NCBI GenBank assembly: GCA_013202635.1
Contig: JABMRO010000008.1
Coordinates: forward strand, 1-11,558
Direction: 5' to 3'
DNA from: Planctomycetota bacterium
GTDB lineage: Bacteria > Planctomycetota > Phycisphaerae > Sedimentisphaerales > Anaerobacaceae
DNA: 11,558 bases
The position numbers and the translations under genes are program-made. Numbering within the stretch: the first letter of the stretch is position 1; the number at the start of each line of letters is the position of its first letter. Shown here piece by piece: positions 6,364 through 11,558 of this stretch. The notes under the pieces are model-generated. The model saw only the letters and a list, made by a program, of their open reading frames with translations. It ran no database searches and was not told the origin of the DNA.

Positions 6364-6862
6364 CAATATTCTGACAGATTCAACATGTCGTGTCGCATAA
6401 AAACGCCAAAAAAGCAAGCATTTGCGTCTAAAAAAACTCTTTGCTCATGCTATTTGGGTATAGTTCGGCTTTTACTTTTTTTAATTTTTTCACACATTTT
6501 TTTTAACCGAATCAATGCAGACCGGCAATTGAACACGGAGCCGCGCCTGGCAAAATTCCGCTTGTTGCCAGACCTGTTATTCGATATTTTGACGGCCAAT
6601 TCAGCGCCATCGCATTTACCTCCGTTAAAAAACCATATTTCTGGTCCCTCAACTGGTAAGCCCCGCTGCCTGCCTGTTTGCGTGTCGGTTTGTTTTTTTA
6701 TCCAGTCCGTAGAGTTTTTATTGCAAATTGCTGAATACTTGGAATAATTAGTCAAAGACTTTCAAGGGTAAAAGTAGTGTCTGTCAGACAGACTTCATAA
6801 AAAGAAGCATTGAATCGGTTGTTGGTTCGGCGGATGTTCATATATGGCCGTTTTGGAAAAAC
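6364..6862. other. intergenic region, no gene supported
   Basis: This AT-rich gap lies between divergent genes. Two opposing ORFs of 100-120 codons cross it (6385-6747 plus, 6450-6755 minus), but neither has a convincing ribosome binding site or a recognisable domain, so they were not called. A weak 7-bp hairpin (CTGGCAA 6547-6553 / TTGCCAG 6565-6571) and a palindrome at 6779-6793 are the only structures noted. It presumably holds the control regions of both neighbouring genes. Confidence 0.5.
6779..6793. promoter_or_regulatory. 15-bp palindrome, possible operator
   Basis: GTCTGTC-A-GACAGAC is a perfect 7-bp inverted repeat with one central base, typical of a site for a dimeric regulator. 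It lies about 75 bases upstream of the -35 box of the membrane-protein promoter at 6869. No T-run follows it, so it is not a terminator. Confidence 0.35.
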
Positions 6863-6897
6863 TGCCAATTGGCAAATAAAAGTTCAATCAATATACA
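6863..6897 (+). promoter_or_regulatory. promoter with overlapping 12-bp palindrome
   Basis: TTGGCA (6869-6874), a 17-base spacer and TATACA (6892-6897) form a near-consensus housekeeping promoter. Its -35 box is half of the perfect palindrome TGCCAATTGGCA (6863-6874), an arrangement expected for a repressor operator. The predicted start point falls near 6904, almost at the ribosome binding site (GAGGG, 6904-6908), so the leader would be very short. That is the main reason for caution. Confidence 0.5.
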
Positions 6898-6915
6898 TAT
6901 TTTGAGGGAATCAAA

Positions 6916-8088
6916 ATGCTGAGAGATAAACTGAAGGTTTGCCTGGCAGTTTCATTGCTTTTGCTTATTTTATTTGGCGTATCTTACGCCGGAAATACAC
7001 CAATTACGGGTGAAGATGCCCCCCGGGATTCCAATAGTGTTCAGACTGCGGTCTCTGATTCCAACACGACTGATATGGCTGCAGTAGAAGACGTTGCTCC
7101 CGGTCAAAACGGCAGCATTGCTAACGGAAATGCCCTGGCCGGTCAACCTGTCGTTCAAAACGATTCAAAACTACCTGCCGAAGAAGTTGTTGACCAAAAC
7201 GCTGTACAGGAAAAGCCGGCTAAAGCATCAGGCTCAGACGAAGAAGAGCGGTCACGGTGGATGACGGGTAAAATGATTGCCTTTTATATCGCCGTAGGTC
7301 TGGCTGTGGTCGCTATAGTAGCCTGGTTTCTCCTGAGGAGAACACTCAGGACGAGACTCAGAATGAAAAAAATAATGACCGAAGACCCGGACATTGATGA
7401 TTTTCTGATTGTTTTCGACTGGACCTCAAAGGTACTCTATTTCCCCACAATGATTGCTTCGATAGTAGCGGCGAATCTGATGTTTTTACAGGAAGGTGAG
7501 TTGTGGTTTTTCAGTTCAATAAATCCTAAAATCATTGGCAGCGCCTGGTTTCTTATATTCTTCCTGAATTTCCTCGTTGAGGAATACAACATTACCATCA
7601 TGGCTACGCTAATGAGCCTGGTAAGTATCGGCTTTCTATTTTTGTGGTTAAACCTGGTCGGCTGGGTATCGGGCTTCCTGGGTCTTTTCAAACACTTCGC
7701 GTTATCCATAAGCGCTACTGGTTATCTGCTCGTAAGCATAATCGGCTTGTTGACTATTTTAATTTCCTGGGTCAAAGGTCTTTTCTATTATGTGACAATT
7801 ACACCCAACTATATGAACCTGCAGGAAGGCCCGACAGAAACGGGTGAGCAGATAGGAAGAGAAGACTATAACACAAGGATAGACACGAGTGATTTTTTTG
7901 GCCGGCTTTTGGGATTTGGCAAGATAGTGATTACTTTCAAAGACAGAAAGAGACAGCCTATCAGTTTGCAGGTCAGCAACATCAGAAGCAAGGCGCAGCT
8001 ATTGGAGAGAGTGCGTGCCAAGCTTGTGATAGACCATTCATTTAAGAGTGCTGTCAGGCCGGAGCCTGAGCCGCAAAATCCTAAATAA
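6916..8088 (+). CDS. multi-spanning membrane protein with bacterial-PH-like C-terminus
   Basis: A 390-residue protein with no name I recognise. Residues 1-25 form a signal peptide ending SYA. Residues 26-115 are a polar, low-complexity linker rich in N, D, E, V and P, likely periplasmic. Hydrophobic segments follow near 119-140, 173-191, 208-221, 228-250 and 262-287, with a charged loop at 141-165 (RRTLRTRLRMKKIMTEDPD). Residues about 291-375 resemble the bPH_2 (DUF304-like) beta-sandwich: YYVTITPNYMNLQEG, then DTSDFFGRLLGFGKIVITF, then a closing helix near QLLERVRAKLVID. Such domains usually sit at the membrane face and may scaffold complexes. The start has GAGGG 7 bases before the ATG. It is transcribed alone from a palindrome-overlapped promoter and converges on the sigma operon with an 81-base gap. 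The topology and bPH call are my reading; function is unknown. Confidence 0.75.
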   Translation: MLRDKLKVCLAVSLLLLILFGVSYAGNTPITGEDAPRDSNSVQTAVSDSNTTDMAAVEDVAPGQNGSIANGNALAGQPVVQNDSKLPAEEVVDQNAVQEKPAKASGSDEEERSRWMTGKMIAFYIAVGLAVVAIVAWFLLRRTLRTRLRMKKIMTEDPDIDDFLIVFDWTSKVLYFPTMIASIVAANLMFLQEGELWFFSSINPKIIGSAWFLIFFLNFLVEEYNITIMATLMSLVSIGFLFLWLNLVGWVSGFLGLFKHFALSISATGYLLVSIIGLLTILISWVKGLFYYVTITPNYMNLQEGPTETGEQIGREDYNTRIDTSDFFGRLLGFGKIVITFKDRKRQPISLQVSNIRSKAQLLERVRAKLVIDHSFKSAVRPEPEPQNPK

Positions 8089-8164
8089 AAAACTGCATTA
8101 TGATAAACTCATACTGAATACATCATACGATTGCGTTTTGAGTATTCAATCGATCGATATTTAG

Positions 8165-8188
8165 GCAAGTTAGTCTTGTTTAACTTGC
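8165..8188. repeat. inverted repeat spanning a stop codon
   Basis: GCAAGTTA (8165-8172) and TAACTTGC (8181-8188) are perfect inverted copies with an 8-base loop. The minus-strand hairpin includes the stop codon (8170-8172) of the coiled-coil gene, and it faces the 3' end of the convergent membrane-protein gene. No T-run follows on either strand, so at most it is a 3'-end stabilising or weak terminator structure. Confidence 0.3.
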
Positions 8189-9222
8189 ATAATGACTATT
8201 TTATTCTCATAGACTTCCAATGGTTGCACTCTAGCGGGTAGATTTGTCAACACCCACTCTGCTTCTTTTTTCCGTTCTTGTGCTTTTCTTAACTTCGAAT
8301 TCCATCCCTGTTTTTGCGATAAAACTTCATTAAGGCTAATAATTACGTCATATAATTCTTTTGTCGGCTTGAATTCATCTTCGTACGCCTTTCTTCGTGC
8401 CAGTATCCCTGTCCGTTCAATCTCATCGGCAATTAGCATCTGCTCGAGCTTTATCAGCGTGCCCGGGTCGCTAATGTTTCCATTGCTCTTGAACTTGTCT
8501 ATCGAGTCCATTCTGGCTTTAAGACCAATAAGCTCAAAGTTGGCCAGTTTCATGTAGCGGGCCAGGTCCTCCATGTTTTTTCTGGCGTGTTCAAGTATTT
8601 CGCTTCTTTTTGCCCTGTCTATCTCATAATTTGTTTTTATATACTCTGTAGTCTTTTCTTCAGCTTTTACCTCCAACTGCTTGTGCTCTGTTACAAGTTT
8701 TGAAAGTATCTTCTCGGCTTCTGTAATAATTTCTTGATTTTTTTCCAGCGTTTTCTTCTTAAATTCCAACCAGGTGCGAGCATTATTATCATGCCATTCA
8801 ATTACCGCCTCTGCCATTTTACGCACATCTTCCTTGCTCACTGCGTAAACACTATAAGTTCTTGTTCCTGTAGGGGTGTGACCTTTAGAAAACGTGTATC
8901 CAGTCCGCCATTTACTTCTAATGCTTTTATATTTATAATCATTCTGTAGCTTTAAGATAAACTGTCGCTGCTTCTCAGATATCTCTTTCCATTTCGACGT
9001 TGTCGATATCGCCCCAATCCACGGTCCCAAGTCTCTATCGTTAATAACATGAAAGTTAGCTACATACTTTATTTCTGAAAATTCTTCAGCGATCTTAATA
9101 GTTCCCGACATTTCAAACTGCAATTGACGTTTCGCTTGCTCATTCTGCTGCCCATAGGCGGTTGAGAAAACGCATGTGGCTGCCAATACCATTAGTAACT
9201 GACTCTTTCTTAGAGTAATCAT
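8170..9222 (-). CDS. secreted coiled-coil protein, third gene of sigma operon
   Basis: A 350-residue protein of unrecognised family. It has a classical signal peptide (ITLRKSQLLMVLAATCVFS, cleavage likely after residue 24, AYG/QQ), so it should act in the periplasm. Residues about 30-140 form a mixed region (FEMSGTIKIAEEFSEIKYVANFHV; GRDxGPW-like NDRDLGPWIG). Residues about 150-340 are long charged heptad-like helices (KKTLEKNQEIITEAEKIL; YKLVTEHKQLEVKAEEKT type), predicting a coiled coil. The ATG overlaps the anti-sigma stop as ATGA, so translation is probably coupled. This position, directly after a membrane anti-sigma factor, suggests an extracytoplasmic sensor, co-regulator or effector of the sigma pathway; this is inference from context. 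C17 is not in a proper lipobox, so lipidation is not claimed. Confidence 0.75.
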   Translation of the reverse strand: MITLRKSQLLMVLAATCVFSTAYGQQNEQAKRQLQFEMSGTIKIAEEFSEIKYVANFHVINDRDLGPWIGAISTTSKWKEISEKQRQFILKLQNDYKYKSIRSKWRTGYTFSKGHTPTGTRTYSVYAVSKEDVRKMAEAVIEWHDNNARTWLEFKKKTLEKNQEIITEAEKILSKLVTEHKQLEVKAEEKTTEYIKTNYEIDRAKRSEILEHARKNMEDLARYMKLANFELIGLKARMDSIDKFKSNGNISDPGTLIKLEQMLIADEIERTGILARRKAYEDEFKPTKELYDVIISLNEVLSQKQGWNSKLRKAQERKKEAEWVLTNLPARVQPLEVYENKIVIMQVKQD

Positions 9223-9791
9223 TGTTTGACTGTCCTTTCTAAAAGGTTTTGTAAACGTAATTTTGCCTGCTTGCTTTCATCTCTTCCCGGAAATGAATTG
9301 ATCACATAAATATATCGCTTCTCGGCGTATTCCTGGCCGCCAGGCTGCGCAGCTAACATATCTGCTACTGCCAACATCTGCGCCGCCACACCCGCACGCT
9401 GGACTTCTATTTCTATGTCATCTATCTGGGCAGCCATTGGTTCCGGCCTGATTGGACGAATTTGCTCGCTCGGTCTATATAAAACCCGCCGCATTACTCC
9501 TACACCAATTACGAGCAGTATGCTGGCCGCTACTGTCGCTAATCTCCTAACCAACCTTTTGCTCAAGATAGGCTTTTTGAATGAGTGCTTTTTTGGCCAC
9601 TGGGCTTCGTCGCTTTGCCAGATTGCTTGTGTTACTTGCAGCGACCTCTGCAATGCGCTCATCATCGTCTTACAACTCTCACAGCGGGCTATATGTTTTG
9701 TTATCTGCTCCGCTTCGGCTGGCGGCAACTGCCCATCTGCATAAGCAACCAATGTTTCATAAGAGATGTCCTGACAAATATGTTCCTTCAC
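9219..9791 (-). CDS. zinc-finger (zf-HC2) membrane anti-sigma factor
   Basis: A 190-residue protein with the anti-sigma zinc-binding motif near the N-terminus: H33, C37 and C40 (HIARCESC), preceded by the usual ISYETLVAYADGQLPPAEAEQI helix. A single membrane span follows at about residues 83-99 (LATVAASILLVIGVGVM) with flanking arginines. The C-terminal part lies outside the cytoplasm. Its last 40 residues (EYAEKRYIYVINSFPGRDE, then AKLRLQNLL) resemble a single TPR helix pair, a plausible interaction surface. The protein should bind and hold the co-encoded ECF sigma factor until an envelope signal releases it. The gene starts with GTG, overlapping the sigma stop as GTGA, and its own stop overlaps the next gene as ATGA. 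The tight overlaps support a fixed stoichiometric operon. The family call is firm; the signal is unknown. Confidence 0.9.
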   Translation of the reverse strand: MKEHICQDISYETLVAYADGQLPPAEAEQITKHIARCESCKTMMSALQRSLQVTQAIWQSDEAQWPKKHSFKKPILSKRLVRRLATVAASILLVIGVGVMRRVLYRPSEQIRPIRPEPMAAQIDDIEIEVQRAGVAAQMLAVADMLAAQPGGQEYAEKRYIYVINSFPGRDESKQAKLRLQNLLERTVKQ

Positions 9792-10330
9792 GGCTTAATT
9801 CCTTTACTACGAAGCAAAGTCTCAGCCAGAATTATCCGTCCTTTGCAGAGGCGCTTGCGGACGGTTCCCGGCTTTAATTCCAAAATCTCACCAATTTCAT
9901 TCGAATTTAGCTCACAGAAATACTTCATCACCAATGGCACCTGGAGCGATTCATTCATTTCGGACAGGCACTGTCTCATCGCCTCAATCTCCTCGGCACG
10001 AATTACTTTCTTATCCGGTCCCAAAGGTGCGTGTTTCAACTCGGTTTGTTGTTTTAAAACCTCATTGGTTGCTCGTTGATAACGCCCTCTCTTGCGAAAT
10101 TCCAACAGGCTCTTGCGAAATTCCAACAGGCACCTGTTTATTGTCACCTGTATTAGCCATCGTCCGGCCTTTTCTGCGCCGCAGTGCTTCGGTGGCCGGC
10201 GTATTGCCTCAAGGTACACATCCTGCAATATATCTTCACCTTCTTCTGCTCGGAGCCCCATTCCGACCACAAGCCGCCGAAGACGCTCAACCTGTTTGAT
10301 GAAGACTGAGTGCATACGCATATTTTTCAT
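9788..10330 (-). CDS. ECF-subfamily RNA polymerase sigma factor
   Basis: A 180-residue sigma-70 family factor with only regions 2 and 4, as in ECF sigmas. Region 2 covers about residues 8-73, including the core-binding helix RAEEGEDILQDVYLEAIRRP and GRWLIQVTINRCLLEFRK at the -10-recognition end. Region 4 is at about 113-168, with SLQVPLVMKYFCELNSNEIG and the helix-turn-helix EILELKPGTVRKRLCKGR. A perfect 21-bp tandem duplication doubles seven residues (LLEFRKS/LLEFRKR, 68-81) at the end of region 2. The start is uncertain: ATG 10330 is preferred, TTG 10339 adds three residues, ATG 10321 or 10315 would shorten it, and none has a clear Shine-Dalgarno. A 13-codon leader ORF with a strong site lies just upstream. 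Overlapping GTGA with the anti-sigma gene shows they form one operon, likely positively autoregulated as is common in the family. Confidence 0.92.
   Translation of the reverse strand: MKNMRMHSVFIKQVERLRRLVVGMGLRAEEGEDILQDVYLEAIRRPPKHCGAEKAGRWLIQVTINRCLLEFRKSLLEFRKRGRYQRATNEVLKQQTELKHAPLGPDKKVIRAEEIEAMRQCLSEMNESLQVPLVMKYFCELNSNEIGEILELKPGTVRKRLCKGRIILAETLLRSKGIKP
10089..10130. repeat. perfect 21-bp tandem duplication inside sigma gene
   Basis: The unit 10089-10109 is repeated exactly at 10110-10130 with no spacer. It is in frame and doubles seven codons (LLEFRK plus S or R) where region 2 meets the linker. Two identical copies suggest a recent event, or an assembly artefact. Confidence 0.9.
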
Positions 10331-10367
10331 TGCTTTCAATAATATAGTGCGCAGTTATGCATTAATG

Positions 10368-10409
10368 TTACCGATAAAATAAAAAAAGTTGTTTTATGAT
10401 CTCCTTCAT
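10368..10409 (-). CDS. 13-codon leader ORF upstream of sigma gene
   Basis: MKEIIKQLFLFYR and stop, with GGAGAG (10416-10421) 6 bases before the ATG, a near-ideal ribosome binding site. It ends 37 bases before the preferred sigma start, which itself has no good site. It may be a regulatory leader peptide, a coupling device, or a chance ORF. A TATATAAAT stretch about 30 bases upstream could be a -10 region but no convincing -35 was found. The stretch 10410-10563 holds nothing else I can support. Confidence 0.35.
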   Translation of the reverse strand: MKEIIKQLFLFYR

Positions 10410-10563
10410 TGTTTACTCTCCAAAAACAACCGCAATTTATATAGTTCTCACTCTACATACTTAAAGGCAGCAACTTGACCGTTGGTAACACAGGATTTTA
10501 ACTTGAAAATGCCCTTCTTCCAACTTTCTCAAATCACTTGTTGGTAAGCATCATGGCCTCATA

Positions 10564-10701
10564 GTGAACTTTTTACTCCATTTAGGCCTGTTTTTGGCCG
10601 ATATACTTAACAATGGAGACGAAGGGCTTGAAAACGCCCCCCCTGAACAGGAGCAGCATTCCTTGAAAAGTGACCTTATTGGAAGGATTGTCATTGGATA
10701 A
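10564..10701 (+). CDS. possible 45-aa ORF, in frame with next gene
   Basis: A GTG-started frame encodes MNFLLHLGLFLADILNN, then an acidic proline-containing stretch (GDEGLENAPPEQEQ) and the end SDLIGRIVIG. The sequence looks protein-like, with a hydrophobic start and polar remainder, and the frame is open upstream for 22 more codons without ATG. No ribosome binding site is visible. Its TAA is separated by three codons from the ATG of the next gene in the same frame. It could therefore be a short gene of the same transcript, or the front of a longer ancestral gene split by a nonsense change. Confidence 0.25.
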   Translation: MNFLLHLGLFLADILNNGDEGLENAPPEQEQHSLKSDLIGRIVIG

Positions 10702-10710
10702 ATCGAGAAT

Positions 10711-11277
10711 ATGAAAGGCAAGCCAATTATGAAAACGTGGAAACTTATAGTCGCTTTAATACTTGTTATTGCAGCAATATATATTATACCACGCAGTGGT
10801 AAATCCACAGACATTGAGCAAAGAGGAAAAGAGTTATCCATCACAGTAGGCAAGCATCGATTGACTGCTGCTATTATTGGTCATCAAATCACAAATTCTT
10901 TTCTGATTGTAGGCGGTTCCACAGGTGATTTGTTTTTTACTGCAAGCCTTGCAGGCATTCCTCTTGATATAGCAGAGCGATTAGCTCGAACATATAATGA
11001 TTTTCGCAAATGTAACTCTCAGGGAGCTTATGAGGCACGAAAGAGTGTGAAATCGATGCTTCTTTATGCGGCGGACCATGATGTCGAGCGAAAATTAAGG
11101 AGCATTGACAAACTTACATTGGCAAACAAAGACCCTGTTATTCAAATGACATTTGTGGAATTACATATCACTAATCATACGGTCAGAGGGGAAGAAACAC
11201 CCATCGTCTTTAGCAGCGACATTCGCCCTTTCCTGGTTAAAGATGTTCAGATTATTGAAGAGGACCGAATTTATTAA
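10711..11277 (+). CDS. membrane-anchored protein of unknown function
   Basis: No family was recognised. The 188-residue product (182 if started at ATG 10729) has an N-terminal hydrophobic helix (KLIVALILVIAAIYIIP) after basic residues. This is a single membrane anchor or uncleaved signal, placing the remaining 160 residues outside the cytoplasm. That domain is mixed alpha/beta: ELSITVGKHRLTAAIIG, then TGDLFFTASLAGIPLDIAERLARTY, then a charged helix (YEARKSVKSMLLYAADHDVE), then strands TFVELHITNHTV and IRPFLVKDVQIIEED. One cysteine (CNSQGAY) is present. The start is ambiguous: 10711 has only GAGA two bases away, whereas 10729 has AAAGG at 10-base spacing. The ORF is long, in-phase with a possible 45-codon ORF ahead of it, and ends before a promoter-bearing gap of 190 bases. 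Confidence 0.7.
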   Translation: MKGKPIMKTWKLIVALILVIAAIYIIPRSGKSTDIEQRGKELSITVGKHRLTAAIIGHQITNSFLIVGGSTGDLFFTASLAGIPLDIAERLARTYNDFRKCNSQGAYEARKSVKSMLLYAADHDVERKLRSIDKLTLANKDPVIQMTFVELHITNHTVRGEETPIVFSSDIRPFLVKDVQIIEEDRIY

Positions 11278-11345
11278 GCAATAATGCCTGGCGGCTTTTG
11301 TCTAATTACGTGATGCTGTCATCAAATCCGTCTTTTCTCTCACGA

Positions 11346-11375
11346 TTGACTTTTTATACAACCTTCTCGTAGTAT
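11346..11375 (+). promoter_or_regulatory. candidate sigma-70-type promoter for right-edge gene
   Basis: TTGACT (11346-11351), an 18-base spacer and TAGTAT (11370-11375) each differ little from consensus and point toward the gene starting at 11468. The predicted leader is about 85 bases. No regulatory palindrome was seen. Confidence 0.45.
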
Positions 11376-11467
11376 GCTTAATTCAAACAACCGATTCGAA
11401 CCTGTTTTTTTAAACTGGCGTAATTAGAGGTATTCGATTATACTTGCCTGCATTTGAAGGAGACCTT

Positions 11468-11558
11468 ATGAAGTTAGAAGAACAAAAATCTTCCGGAAAG
11501 GAAAAAGACGAGGCGGCTATCGAACTTCTGAGGCAGCTAACACGGAAGTTGTGCTCAA
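11468..11558 (+). CDS. 5' end of unidentified gene, cut by window edge
   Basis: ATG at 11468 is preceded by AAGGAGA (11456-11462) with suitable spacing, and a candidate promoter lies further upstream. The 30 visible residues (MKLEEQKSSGKEKDEAAIEL, then LRQLTRKLCS) are charged and helical, with no signal peptide, so a cytoplasmic protein is expected. Nothing diagnostic is present in this fragment. Confidence 0.6.
   Translation, partial: MKLEEQKSSGKEKDEAAIELLRQLTRKLCS

Noticed and set aside
6385..6755. Opposing ORFs in the divergent intergenic region
   Set aside because: They overlap each other, lack good start sites (the minus one begins with TTG) and show no domain or plausible hydrophobic pattern.
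9415..10382. Plus-strand ORFs opposite the sigma and anti-sigma genes, up to 164 codons
   Set aside because: They are antisense shadows of two firmly identified, overlapping genes.
10551..10853. 100-codon minus-strand ORF at the start of the membrane-anchored gene
   Set aside because: Its hydrophobic stretch is just the complement of the opposite strand's coding sequence, and it has no start site support.
1..11558. CRISPR array, tRNA, rRNA, insertion sequence or prophage
   Set aside because: No regularly spaced repeats, cloverleaf with conserved arms, rRNA motifs, transposase or integrase were seen; the excisionase-like HTH alone does not establish a mobile element.

Overview
The window looks like a chromosomal stretch of a planctomycete, probably of the Phycisphaerae/Sedimentisphaerales type. 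This rests on the style of the large secreted protein, which combines a C10 protease, a beta-helix and a C-terminal tail running from NSPCVNTG to VDMGAYEF. It is also supported by an ECF sigma / anti-sigma / coiled-coil cassette and by moderate GC content. The assignment is inferred from protein style and no marker gene confirms it. No tRNA, rRNA, CRISPR array or transposase was recognised.

Layout. The left end (1-1430) is accessory in character. It holds a PIN-domain (VapC-like) protein without a visible antitoxin, a short minus-strand ORF followed by a textbook intrinsic terminator, and a 37-residue single-pass membrane protein with a strong ribosome binding site. A shared hairpin terminator then separates these from a minus-strand CmpX/MscS-like TM-helix-repeat membrane protein (1452-2168). 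Next, also on the minus strand, comes a helix-turn-helix (excisionase-fold) protein of unknown role (2604-3218). It ends on a dnaX-type slippery heptamer with a plausible continuation in the -1 frame. The largest gene (3343-6252, minus) encodes a secreted streptopain-like C10 cysteine protease fused to a carboxypeptidase-regulatory-like domain and a beta-helix with an unusual cysteine-rich insertion.

After about 500 bases with no gene, a plus-strand multi-spanning membrane protein with a signal peptide and a bacterial-PH-like C-terminus (6916-8088) starts from a palindrome-overlapped promoter. It converges on a tight minus-strand operon. That operon encodes an ECF sigma factor, a zinc-finger anti-sigma factor with one membrane span, and a secreted coiled-coil protein, linked by GTGA and ATGA overlaps. 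This is a plausible envelope-signalling unit: the anti-sigma holds the sigma at the membrane, and the coiled-coil protein sits outside as sensor or effector. The sigma gene carries a perfect in-frame 21-bp tandem duplication and is preceded by a 13-codon leader ORF. The right end (10564-11558, plus) has a possible 45-codon ORF, an unrecognised membrane-anchored protein and the start of a gene cut by the window edge.

The best candidates for something new are small-scale features. They are the possible -1 frameshift, the inverted repeat touching the HTH gene's ribosome binding site, the unlisted micro-genes, the cysteine-rich insert in the protease/beta-helix protein, and the duplication in the sigma factor. 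No complete novel defence or biosynthetic system could be supported.
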